From NCBI GenBank assembly GCA_937915835.1, contig CALGHA010000174.1, forward strand, positions 1-29,858: a DNA stretch of 29,858 nt, in the 5' to 3' direction. The position numbers and the translations under genes are program-made. The notes under the pieces were generated by a model. It ran no database searches. It was not told where the DNA came from and saw only the letters and a program-made list of their open reading frames with translations. This DNA is from an uncultured Fretibacterium sp. Its GTDB lineage: Bacteria > Synergistota > Synergistia > Synergistales > Aminobacteriaceae. This document shows positions 1 through 7,430 of the stretch, in pieces. How positions within the stretch are numbered: position 1 is the first letter of the stretch; every line of letters starts with the position of its first letter.

Positions 1-68
1 GTATGCTTTCGGGATCTCCGGACATGGAAGAAGCAAAAGAACACGCGAAAATCTTGTTGGGAGCTTAG
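1..68 (+). CDS. C-terminal fragment of an unidentified protein
   Basis: A reading frame is open from the left edge (codons starting at base 3) to a TAG at 66-68. The readable tail ends in MEEAKEHAKILLGA, an amphipathic helical ending typical of a real protein C terminus. It converges on dxr, whose TAA occupies 65-67 on the other strand, so the two genes overlap by four bases. About 21 residues are visible, too few to assign a family. A chance open frame of this length is possible. The normal-looking C terminus and its tight fit against dxr make a genuine 5'-truncated gene somewhat more likely. Confidence 0.45.
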   Translation, partial: MLSGSPDMEEAKEHAKILLGA

Positions 69-1165
69 ATTTTCCCGGCAAGTTCAAACGCTTTACTCCG
101 TCCCTCGTCAATAAGCGCTAAAGCGTCATCAAGATTTACAGGCTCCGGCCAATTCCCAGCGCTCAAAGTCTCCTCGATTAACGCCGGAATATCAACAAAG
201 CCAATTTTCCCCTTCATGAACAAGTCAACAGCCGCTTCATCAGCTCCAACAAGAACAGCCGGATATGCTCCCTTCTTACGCATTACCTCACGAGCAATCC
301 TAACAGCTGGAAAACGTTCCGTGTCAATCACTTCAAACCTGACATCATGAAAATCATAACGAGGCCTCACGAACTCAGGCGACGGGAAAAATCTTTCAGG
401 CCAGAACAAACACGAAGCCGCCGGAAGTTTCATATCCGGTTCAGCCGCTAACATCTTCACACTGCCGTCGTCGAACTCAACAAGTCCATGAACGAATGAG
501 CCGGGAGAAATTAACGCGTCAACTTTTTCATAGTCAAGCCTGAACAAAATCATAGCTTCGATTAACTCAATTCCTTTATTCATGAGAGTTGCACTGTCAA
601 TAGTAATCTTTGCTCCCATGTTCCACACTGGATGTTTCAATGCCATCTCAGGAGTTACACGCTTCAGCTCTTCACTCGTAAATTTTCGAAATGGTCCGCC
701 CGAAGCCGTAAGATATATTTTTCTCACAAAGTTTTTATCCTCTCCGTGTAAGCATTGCCATATAGCATTATGTTCACTGTCAAGAGGCCTTAACTGGTCA
801 GGATGTTTTACGAGCGGCATTACCCATTGACCGGCGGCAACTATGCTCTCTTTGTTAGCAAGCGAGACAGTTTTACCAGCTTTCAACGCTGAACATAACG
901 CCTTAATCGCTTTAGTCCCGGACGAAGCAAACACAACATGAGAAATTTCTTCGTCAACAGCTAATCTCTCAAGGCCCTCTTCTCCGTCAGTCTCATAGGC
1001 ATAAACTTTATCAACGTGAAACTTTTTCGCAAGATTTAATAATTTCTCAGAACGTGAATTTGCCGCTAAAGCCTTCACGCAGATTTTATCAGGCCAGGCC
1101 TCACATACTGACATCACGGAACTTCCAACGCTTCCAGTCGCTCCGATTATTCCTAAATTTATCAT
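65..1165 (-). CDS. dxr: 1-deoxy-D-xylulose 5-phosphate reductoisomerase (Dxr)
   Basis: Cytoplasmic enzyme of the MEP isoprenoid pathway. It converts 1-deoxy-D-xylulose 5-phosphate to 2-C-methyl-D-erythritol 4-phosphate with NADPH and a divalent metal. The protein is 366 residues, slightly shorter than E. coli Dxr. Visible signatures are the Rossmann nucleotide-binding loop GATGSVGSS (residues 8-16), LANKES (102-107), the metal-binding acidic motif LDSEHNAI (128-135, with D129 and E131), TASGGPF (153-159), and the substrate-binding block HPVWNMGAKITIDSATLMNK near 178-197 with E200. The ATG at 1165 overlaps the cdsA stop in an ATGA arrangement, so translation is probably coupled. It is the last gene of the envelope operon. 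All expected catalytic residues are present. Confidence 0.97.
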   Translation of the reverse strand: MINLGIIGATGSVGSSVMSVCEAWPDKICVKALAANSRSEKLLNLAKKFHVDKVYAYETDGEEGLERLAVDEEISHVVFASSGTKAIKALCSALKAGKTVSLANKESIVAAGQWVMPLVKHPDQLRPLDSEHNAIWQCLHGEDKNFVRKIYLTASGGPFRKFTSEELKRVTPEMALKHPVWNMGAKITIDSATLMNKGIELIEAMILFRLDYEKVDALISPGSFVHGLVEFDDGSVKMLAAEPDMKLPAASCLFWPERFFPSPEFVRPRYDFHDVRFEVIDTERFPAVRIAREVMRKKGAYPAVLVGADEAAVDLFMKGKIGFVDIPALIEETLSAGNWPEPVNLDDALALIDEGRSKAFELAGKI

Positions 1166-2001
1166 TGCTGTAAAATTATCCTCAGAATTAAATACGTTAA
1201 CAATCCGTTGAACAAAATGCTGTCAAAACGGTCAAGCATTCCACCATGTCCAGGAATTAAACGCCCAGAATCTTTTTGTCCTGTCTCTCGCTTAATCAAC
1301 GACTCCGCTAAATCCCCAACTTGTCCGGCAATTCCGCAGATAAATCCGATTATCATTAACGGGTAAGTCGGAAGACGATAATAATAAATTGCTCCAGCAT
1401 TGGCTAATAGACTTCCGATTATTCCAGCTACGAAGCCTTGAACGGTTTTTCCGGGACTTACATATTCACAGAGTTTGATGCTCCCGAATAATTTTCCGCC
1501 GATATATGCTCCGACATCACAACCCCATGTACACACAAAAAGCGTAACCAGCAATTGACGGCCGAACGCGTAATCTCCAAGCATAATCATGCAGGTCCAA
1601 GGAATTGTGATGTAAAGCACACCCGTGATAATTCCTCCAGCATTGCTGACTGCATAGCTCGTGCCTCGTGTTAATTGCCGCCGGAAGACCTCAATCACAA
1701 AAACTCCGCAGACGCATAACGCTAAAATCATCGCTAAAATTATCGGCTGAGCTTTCTCCTGTTTAGCCGCGAAGAAAAATATCACCGAAATTATATAGCC
1801 GACACCTGGAGAAAACTTTTTGCCGTCAAGACGACCGATTAACTTGTAAAATTCCGAGAGCGACAACAATGCTATTACTGCCGCTACAATCGTCCAAATA
1901 TAGCTGCCGTAATTTATCGAGCCAAGAATAATTATTGCTATGAATATACTGCTGAAAGTCCGAAGCCTGAACTCCCGCTTATCATTTTTTGAGCCCGCCA
2001 T
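1162..2001 (-). CDS. cdsA: phosphatidate cytidylyltransferase (CDP-diglyceride synthase)
   Basis: Integral membrane enzyme that makes CDP-diacylglycerol from phosphatidic acid and CTP, the branch point for bacterial phospholipids. The C terminus carries the family signature, SLIKRETGQKDSGRLIPGHG followed by GMLDRFD, with the conserved K-R, K-D, H-G-G and D-R-x-D residues. Several hydrophobic membrane segments precede it. The frame is open further upstream to 2094, but that extension lies inside uppS and reads as unrelated sequence. The ATG at 2001 has a strong AGGAAGGGAG upstream and gives 279 residues, the usual family length. It overlaps the end of uppS by 20 bases and the dxr start by four. 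Confidence 0.95.
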   Translation of the reverse strand: MAGSKNDKREFRLRTFSSIFIAIIILGSINYGSYIWTIVAAVIALLSLSEFYKLIGRLDGKKFSPGVGYIISVIFFFAAKQEKAQPIILAMILALCVCGVFVIEVFRRQLTRGTSYAVSNAGGIITGVLYITIPWTCMIMLGDYAFGRQLLVTLFVCTWGCDVGAYIGGKLFGSIKLCEYVSPGKTVQGFVAGIIGSLLANAGAIYYYRLPTYPLMIIGFICGIAGQVGDLAESLIKRETGQKDSGRLIPGHGGMLDRFDSILFNGLLTYLILRIILQQ

Positions 2002-2701
2002 AACGCCGCTCCCTTCCTGCATAGTCATCAAGTGCCTTGCGCAGTTCATCTCCGTTAAAGTCAGGCCAATGAATATTCGTGAAATAATACTCACTGTAAG
2101 CGCTTTCCCAGAGCCAGAAATTACTCAACCTTAATTCTCCGCTTGTTCGAATAATTAAATCCGGGTCAGGAACATCGGGCAGGTAAAAATGTTTGCGCAA
2201 ATCTTCCTCCGTAACTTGTCCTTGATGGCCGGACTGAATTAACGAGTTCACAGCGTCGAGAATTTCAGCACGTCCGCCGTAATTTATGCATATAATAAAA
2301 TCCAAAATTTTCTGGTCAGCCGTGTAATCTTCAGCCCATTTCATTTGTTCAAGCAAATCTTCAGGAAGTCTATCTTTACGTCCGCAAAATCTTATTCTCG
2401 CGCCTTCAGCTTTAATCTCGTCAACTTTTCGCCGAATGTAATAACGAAACAAGCTCATTAAGCCCGTAACTTCCATAATTGGCCGGTTCCAATTTTCCGT
2501 CGAAAACGCGTAAACTGAGAAATAACGTATTCCCTCACGCTTAACAAGCCTCACCATGTCTTCAAGTTTTCGCAGGCCTGCACGATGTCCCATTAAGCGG
2601 GGTAAATTTCGTTTTTTCGCCCAGCGTCCGTTGCCGTCAAGAATAATCGCTAAGTGTTGGGGTTTTCTTTCGTCTGTCAAAATAATTTCAGCTCTCTTCA
2701 T
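1982..2701 (-). CDS. uppS: isoprenyl (undecaprenyl) diphosphate synthase
   Basis: Cis-prenyltransferase that extends farnesyl diphosphate with isopentenyl diphosphate to the C55 carrier used for peptidoglycan and surface glycans. At 239 residues it is the standard size. It shows the diphosphate-binding motif DGNGRWAKKR (D22 is the expected catalytic Mg-binding Asp), YAFSTENWNRP (64-74), and the C-terminal block RTSGELRLSNFWLWESAYSE. Only eight bases separate it from the UDG stop. A GGATGAA inside the end of the upstream gene may act as a weak ribosome binding site. The downstream neighbours cdsA and dxr reproduce the classic uppS-cdsA-dxr order. The chain length made cannot be read from sequence alone. 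Confidence 0.96.
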   Translation of the reverse strand: MKRAEIILTDERKPQHLAIILDGNGRWAKKRNLPRLMGHRAGLRKLEDMVRLVKREGIRYFSVYAFSTENWNRPIMEVTGLMSLFRYYIRRKVDEIKAEGARIRFCGRKDRLPEDLLEQMKWAEDYTADQKILDFIICINYGGRAEILDAVNSLIQSGHQGQVTEEDLRKHFYLPDVPDPDLIIRTSGELRLSNFWLWESAYSEYYFTNIHWPDFNGDELRKALDDYAGRERRYGGLKK

Positions 2702-2709
2702 GTAAAATT

Positions 2710-3312
2710 TTATTCATCCAAATTTTTAAGCTCATCAAGTTTTTTTCTCAATGCTCGTACGTCATACCAAGTCTGGGCTTTCGGTTTTCTGTCGCCAAAT
2801 TCTTCCTGCCTCATTAAGTAGCTCGGATGAAGCATAGGCAGCAATTTTATTCCACGCCAATCCTTCCATTCACCGCGTAAACTCGTAATCCCCTGCGAAG
2901 TGTTCAGAATAAATTGTGTCGAAATTCTTCCCATAGTTACAAGAATAGCCGGTCTCAGCAGCAATAACTGAGCTTCAAGATATTCACTGCAAGGTATCAT
3001 TTCTTGTCTCTCAGGATCTCTATTGTTCGGGGGTCTGCACTTCACAATGTTAGTGATATAAATCTCGTCTCTGGAAATTCCGCCTCCTTTTTCGAGTATG
3101 TCAGTCAATAACTGCCCGGCTTTTCCTACGAATGGTCGGCCTGAATTATCCTCGTCCTCGCCCGGAGCTTCACCGACAATTACGACTTTGCAGTTTTCCG
3201 TCGGACCTTCACCGAAGACTGTATGATGTCTTGTTTTACAAAGCTCGCATTTCGTACACGCTTCAACTTGAGCTTTTAATTCTTCCCACGCTGATTTTAT
3301 ATCAATAGTCAT
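2710..3312 (-). CDS. family-4 uracil-DNA glycosylase (Fe-S type)
   Basis: Removes uracil from DNA as the first step of base excision repair. It belongs to the iron-sulphur family-4 UDGs common in thermophiles and many anaerobes. Four cysteines fit the 4Fe-4S pattern: C19 and C22 (CTKC), then C92 and C108 spaced as in the family. Motif 1 GEAPGEDED (47-55), GRPFVGKAGQLL (58-69), ITNIVKCRPPNNRDP (86-100) and motif HPSYLMR (162-168) are all present. The length of 200 residues is normal. It sits three bases downstream of the P-loop/Asp23 gene and eight upstream of uppS. A DNA-repair gene inside a cell-wall operon is probably a matter of shared expression rather than function. Confidence 0.95.
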   Translation of the reverse strand: MTIDIKSAWEELKAQVEACTKCELCKTRHHTVFGEGPTENCKVVIVGEAPGEDEDNSGRPFVGKAGQLLTDILEKGGGISRDEIYITNIVKCRPPNNRDPERQEMIPCSEYLEAQLLLLRPAILVTMGRISTQFILNTSQGITSLRGEWKDWRGIKLLPMLHPSYLMRQEEFGDRKPKAQTWYDVRALRKKLDELKNLDE

Positions 3313-3315
3313 GGC

Positions 3316-4155
3316 TTATAAAAATATCTCGTTCACTTTGATATTAACTTTTCGAATTTCCATCCCTGTAAAATAACTCAATCCCATTTGAATTTTTCGC
3401 TGTAAAGTCCTCGCAATCGATAACGCGCTACGATTTCCAATGTTTAAATCAATTTCAATGCTAAGCTCTATTTTGTCGTCGTAAGTCTGCAAATTTACCT
3501 CACGAACTTTTCGCACATGATTACCGAGTTCGAGCAATTTATTTATCATCGCCATAATCGCGTCGGAACTTATTACGACTTTTCCGTTGAAGCTGAATAA
3601 CGGCTTGACGATTGTATTTCTGCTCTCGTCCTTGTCGCGTCCCTTGAAGAAGCTACGAATTTGGCTCACAAGTTTTCCCGCAAAATTATGCTGAATTTGA
3701 GCCTTCGCAACCGGCACAACATGCTGTTTCTTGTCCTTGCGTTCTCGTAAAGCCGCCTCGATCTCCTCAGGTGTCGCAATATCCGTGATGTAAATAGTCT
3801 TAACAGGAGGATTAAGCCCAAGCCTTGACGTGATTTTCGCAATCATCTCATTAGAAGTCGCGAGTATCATTAACTTTTTGGGCGGATTTTTCGCGAGATA
3901 ATTTACGACTTCATCGCGATGTTCAGGATACTCAAAAATTGCTCGCCTGATTGCACGTAAACGATTAATCTCGGATTTCGCACTTCTTCCGGCTAAAATT
4001 CTTCCGCGCGAGATTACTAAGCCGTCATCGATTAATACATCAATTCCATTTTGACGCGCTACATGAATTGCACGGTGGCTTTTTCCTGTTCCTGCCGGGC
4101 CTACGAAAGCATAAATCTCAATTTTTGCGAGTTCTTCAGCCTGTGAGTTCTCCAT
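3316..4155 (-). CDS. P-loop ATPase with C-terminal Asp23/DUF322-like domain
   Basis: The N-terminal half has a Walker A loop, GPAGTGKS (19-26). It is followed by LIDDGLVI (41-48), which may contribute acidic nucleotide-site residues, and a hydrophobic strand KKLMILATSNE (93-103). Residues about 191-277, from GKVVISSDAIMAMINKLL to MEIRKVNIKVNEI, follow the pattern of the Asp23/Gls24 family (GxIxIsxeV... TGxevxxVNVxV). Asp23 proteins are envelope-associated in Firmicutes. Putting an ATPase and an Asp23 module in one chain, between murA and udg in an envelope operon, suggests an envelope-linked NTP-dependent role, but the function is unknown. There is no membrane segment or signal peptide. The domain calls come from motif reading, firm for the P-loop and fairly firm for Asp23. 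Confidence 0.85.
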   Translation of the reverse strand: MENSQAEELAKIEIYAFVGPAGTGKSHRAIHVARQNGIDVLIDDGLVISRGRILAGRSAKSEINRLRAIRRAIFEYPEHRDEVVNYLAKNPPKKLMILATSNEMIAKITSRLGLNPPVKTIYITDIATPEEIEAALRERKDKKQHVVPVAKAQIQHNFAGKLVSQIRSFFKGRDKDESRNTIVKPLFSFNGKVVISSDAIMAMINKLLELGNHVRKVREVNLQTYDDKIELSIEIDLNIGNRSALSIARTLQRKIQMGLSYFTGMEIRKVNIKVNEIFL

Positions 4156-4158
4156 TTT

Positions 4159-5409
4159 TTATGAAACTAGTTCAACGTCAGCACCTATAGAACGTAATTT
4201 CTTGTCGATTGCCTCATAACCTCGCCAGACATGAACCATATCATCAACAGTTGTCTCACCTTCAGCGGCCAATCCTGCGATTATCAAGGCTGCTCCGGCT
4301 CTCAAGTCCGACGCTTTAACGCTTGCCCCTTGCAATTTCTCAACGCCGCGAATTATCGCAACATCACGTGAAATCTGAATATCCGCGCCCATTCTATTTA
4401 ATTCCTGAGCATAAAGAAATCTCGCCTGAAATACGCTCTCTTCGATTGTGCTGACACCTTTAGCGATTGAGAGTGCCGCCGCCATTTGAGGCTGTGAATC
4501 AGTCGGGAAGCCGGGATATGGCATTGTCTTAATTGAAACGGGATGTAATTTTTTCTTCGACGGGAAAATTTCAACCGAGCTTTGTTTGACCGCAAATTTT
4601 GCCCCGCTCTCCTCGAGTTTCGCTAAAATTGCATCAATATGGGACGGGACTAAATCCTCAACTTTCACATGTCCATTCGTCATTACAGCCGCAAGAATAT
4701 ACGTGCATGCTTCAATTCTGTCAGGGATAACTCGTTCATGTCCTGATTTTGCCTTCTCTATGCCCTGTATTCTCACGCCTCCGGTTCCTTCAAGCTCAAC
4801 AGGAACTCCGACACATCGCAAGACTGCCGCTAAGTTGTCAATTTCGGGTTCACGCGCGATATTCTCAATTATCGTCTCACCTTGAGCTAAAGAGGCCGCC
4901 ATCATTAAATTCTCAGTTGCTCCGACGGAAGGAAAATCAAGATAAATTCTCCGGCCCCGCAATTTCCCCTTGACGCTGGCATGAACTACACCGTTCTGAA
5001 TGTCTATTTCGGCTCCCATTTGCTTTAAGCCCTTAAGATGCAAATCAATCGGACGACTTCCAATCGAACAGCCTCCGGGTAATGGTAAAGAGACTTTTCC
5101 ACAGTTAGCGAGTAACGGCCCAAGCACAAGAGATGACGCGCGCATTTTCCGTACGAGATTATCCGGAGCTTCCCACTTCAATTCTTCGGGAGCGTGAAAA
5201 TCCATAGTCGAACCCGTAACTTCAACGTCAATTCCAAGCGTCTCAAGCAGTTCTTTCATCGTGTTAATGTCGTATAAATCCGGCACGTTGTCGAGCGTGA
5301 GAGTTTCATTGCGCAATAATAAACACACAGCCATTACAGGGAGTGCGGCATTCTTTGCTCCTTGAGTTTTTATCGTGCCTTTGAGAGGAATTCCCCCTCG
5401 AATTTTCAT
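4159..5409 (-). CDS. murA: UDP-N-acetylglucosamine 1-carboxyvinyltransferase
   Basis: Transfers enolpyruvate from phosphoenolpyruvate to UDP-GlcNAc, the first committed step of peptidoglycan synthesis, in the cytoplasm. At 416 residues it matches the family. The N-terminal GTIKTQGAKNAALPV contains the conserved Lys-Asn pair (K19, N20). The catalytic loop is LPGGCSIGSRPIDLH with Cys114, so the enzyme is of the Cys type, expected to be sensitive to fosfomycin. No obvious Shine-Dalgarno sits just before the ATG. An AAAGGAGG about 22 bases upstream lies in the end of wecB. The gap to wecB is 14 bases and to the next gene three. Both halves of the inside-out alpha/beta barrel are complete. Confidence 0.97.
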   Translation of the reverse strand: MKIRGGIPLKGTIKTQGAKNAALPVMAVCLLLRNETLTLDNVPDLYDINTMKELLETLGIDVEVTGSTMDFHAPEELKWEAPDNLVRKMRASSLVLGPLLANCGKVSLPLPGGCSIGSRPIDLHLKGLKQMGAEIDIQNGVVHASVKGKLRGRRIYLDFPSVGATENLMMAASLAQGETIIENIAREPEIDNLAAVLRCVGVPVELEGTGGVRIQGIEKAKSGHERVIPDRIEACTYILAAVMTNGHVKVEDLVPSHIDAILAKLEESGAKFAVKQSSVEIFPSKKKLHPVSIKTMPYPGFPTDSQPQMAAALSIAKGVSTIEESVFQARFLYAQELNRMGADIQISRDVAIIRGVEKLQGASVKASDLRAGAALIIAGLAAEGETTVDDMVHVWRGYEAIDKKLRSIGADVELVS

Positions 5410-5423
5410 CGTATTTTCTATTG

Positions 5424-6548
5424 TTAATCATCCTCCTTTAAGAAATTTGTTATTGCCTCATGAATTTTTCGCGACGCTGTCCCATTTCCAAACGGCATAA
5501 TATTTTTCTCGAGAATTTTATTTAAGTATTCAGGCTCATTCAATATTCTCAATGCTTCAGTGAAAATTTTTCCCCGTTCAGTTCCAACGAGTAAACCTGT
5601 TCCGTGAGTGATTGCTTCAGGACGTTCTGAGAGTGTACGCATGATTAATACGGGCTTGTTTAAGGCGCTGGCTTCCTCTTGAACTCCTCCGCTGTCAGAT
5701 AAAATAAAAACGCTTCGGCTCATGGCATAAACGAAGTCAGAATAATTCAGGGGCTCCGTGAAAATTACGTTATACGGAAAATCTTTCAGGCTCTCACGGA
5801 TTACGTCACGGACAACAGGATTTTTATGCAATGGGATTAGAAATATTACGTCGCTTCGAGAATGAATTACATCACTGACGGCTGAGCATATGCCCTTGAG
5901 AGTTTCGCCCCAAGATTCGCGCCTGTGAGCTGTCATCAAGATTAATTTTTTCTCGTCAATATTTCTCAGAAATTCAGGAGTTTCATTTTTTCGCTTAAGA
6001 ATGTCATAGAGCGCGTCAATTACAGTGTTTCCCGTGATAAAAATTTTCTCCCGGCCAATTCCCTCACGTAAAAGATTTTCAGCGTCACCTTTTGTCGGAG
6101 CAAAGAATAAATCCGCTATTCTGTCAGTCAATACCCTGTTAGCTTCTTCCGGGAATGGCAGGTTCAAATTATGACTTCTCAGTCCTGCTTCAACATGTCC
6201 AATCTTCACGTGTCTATAAAATCCTGCAAGTGAAGCCGCAAATGTCGTTGAAGTGTCGCCGTGAACGAGTATTAAGTCCTGTTCGTGCTCGTCTAGAAAT
6301 TGGCCGACCCCTTGAAGAACGCTCGAAGTTACGTAGTCAAGTGATTGCTTAGACTTCATAATGTGCAAGTCAACATCAGGCTTAATCCCGAAGTCATCGA
6401 GTGCTTGAGCTAACATGTCAGTATGCTGGCCAGTCGCTAAAGTCGTAACGTGAAAATTCTCATCAAGCCGTAATTCCTGAATGACAGGAGCCATCTTTAT
6501 AGCTTCCGGACGAGTTCCAACAATGCAAGTAATTTTCTTTTTCTTCAT
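5424..6548 (-). CDS. wecB: UDP-N-acetylglucosamine 2-epimerase (non-hydrolysing)
   Basis: Interconverts UDP-GlcNAc and UDP-ManNAc, supplying ManNAc for surface polysaccharide or linkage units. It is 374 residues, normal for the family. Key blocks are VGTRPEAIKMAPVIQEL near the N terminus, HGDTSTTFAASLA, HVEAGLRSHNLNLPFPEEAN, TAHRRESWG and SDSGGVQEEA, which together form the UDP-sugar binding and catalytic cleft. Its ATG overlaps the TGA of the WecA-like gene (ATGA), implying translational coupling. WecA and WecB side by side point to a lipid-linked GlcNAc-ManNAc type glycan. No further transferase gene is visible in the window, so the product glycan cannot be named. The alternative symbol mnaA would be equally suitable. 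Confidence 0.96.
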   Translation of the reverse strand: MKKKKITCIVGTRPEAIKMAPVIQELRLDENFHVTTLATGQHTDMLAQALDDFGIKPDVDLHIMKSKQSLDYVTSSVLQGVGQFLDEHEQDLILVHGDTSTTFAASLAGFYRHVKIGHVEAGLRSHNLNLPFPEEANRVLTDRIADLFFAPTKGDAENLLREGIGREKIFITGNTVIDALYDILKRKNETPEFLRNIDEKKLILMTAHRRESWGETLKGICSAVSDVIHSRSDVIFLIPLHKNPVVRDVIRESLKDFPYNVIFTEPLNYSDFVYAMSRSVFILSDSGGVQEEASALNKPVLIMRTLSERPEAITHGTGLLVGTERGKIFTEALRILNEPEYLNKILEKNIMPFGNGTASRKIHEAITNFLKEDD

Positions 6549-7414
6549 GGCAAACGTAAATAAACTCTCGCCCCTAATGCCAGCATGATAACTTGAAGCG
6601 CAAGAATTATGCTCACGGTTAAAATATTTGAGCCGGTCAACGAGATTAAAATATGATGTAAATGCTTCTTGTCGGGATAAAACGGGGATTTGCCGGTTAA
6701 AATTCTTCGTGTGAAGGCCGTCAATGTGTCAATCACTGGAATTCCTCCGAACAACACAAACATTAAGATTACCTCGTAAAAGCTGGCATGCTGTAACTTC
6801 GGAAGCGTTATCGTCAAAAAGTGTGAAGCAAATAAATATCCCAGCAATGTACTTCCTCCGTCGCCTAAAAACGTCTGAGCAGAAGGAAAATTCCAGCATA
6901 AAACTCCGAGTGCCATTGCTCCCATGTAAATTCCAGAATAAGCATTGCCAAGAAAGAATAACGCGATCGACGAAGCTATGAATATCGATATGCAAAGCCC
7001 GTTCATTCCGTCGATTAAGTTATAAGCACTCGTAGCTCCTGCAAGCCAGATTATCGCTACGAAACTCACAAGCCAGTTCAACCCTAACGGAAGCACAACA
7101 AGCCCGGCTGAACCCAAATGCAACACAAGCCTCAAATACGGACTGAGCGAACACATATCATCAAGATAACCGCAGAAAAATATCACCGTCGCTCCTGTCG
7201 CAATATATCGCAATTCCGGGTTTTCTTCTGACATTATTACGGCCATCAGCAAATACCCAAGCCATAAGCCCAAGCCACCGCCTCGAGGCATATTCCCAGT
7301 GTGAATTTTGCGAGCGTCAGGAATGTCTAATATCCCGTAAAGTCCAGCAAGCCGGATCGAAACCGGAGCAGTTAACCCACCCCAGAAAAATCCGGCCAGC
7401 ATGAACACAAACAT
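6545..7414 (-). CDS. WecA/TagO-type undecaprenyl-phosphate N-acetylhexosamine-1-phosphate transferase
   Basis: Polytopic membrane enzyme of the MraY/WecA/TagO family. It transfers a sugar 1-phosphate from a UDP-sugar to undecaprenyl phosphate. Conserved loops are IPDARKIHTGNMPRGGG, the Asp-Asp motif GYLDDMCSLSPYLRL, NLIDGMNGL, FLGDGGSTLLGYLF and the His-rich KKHLHHI motif. The frame is open to a TTG at 7468, but that lies 38 bases inside rpiB-upp with no ribosome binding site. The ATG at 7414, 16 bases after the upstream stop, is preferred and gives 289 residues. The partner wecB suggests UDP-GlcNAc as substrate rather than the MraY substrate, and the HLHH variant also favours a WecA-like enzyme. 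Substrate specificity is inferred. Confidence 0.92.
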   Translation of the reverse strand: MFVFMLAGFFWGGLTAPVSIRLAGLYGILDIPDARKIHTGNMPRGGGLGLWLGYLLMAVIMSEENPELRYIATGATVIFFCGYLDDMCSLSPYLRLVLHLGSAGLVVLPLGLNWLVSFVAIIWLAGATSAYNLIDGMNGLCISIFIASSIALFFLGNAYSGIYMGAMALGVLCWNFPSAQTFLGDGGSTLLGYLFASHFLTITLPKLQHASFYEVILMFVLFGGIPVIDTLTAFTRRILTGKSPFYPDKKHLHHILISLTGSNILTVSIILALQVIMLALGARVYLRLP

Positions 7415-7430
7415 TTTTACGTCCAGCAAT

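Noticed and set aside
2002..2094. Longer N terminus for CdsA
   Set aside because: The extra 31 codons overlap uppS and do not resemble CdsA; the ATG at 2001 has a strong ribosome binding site.
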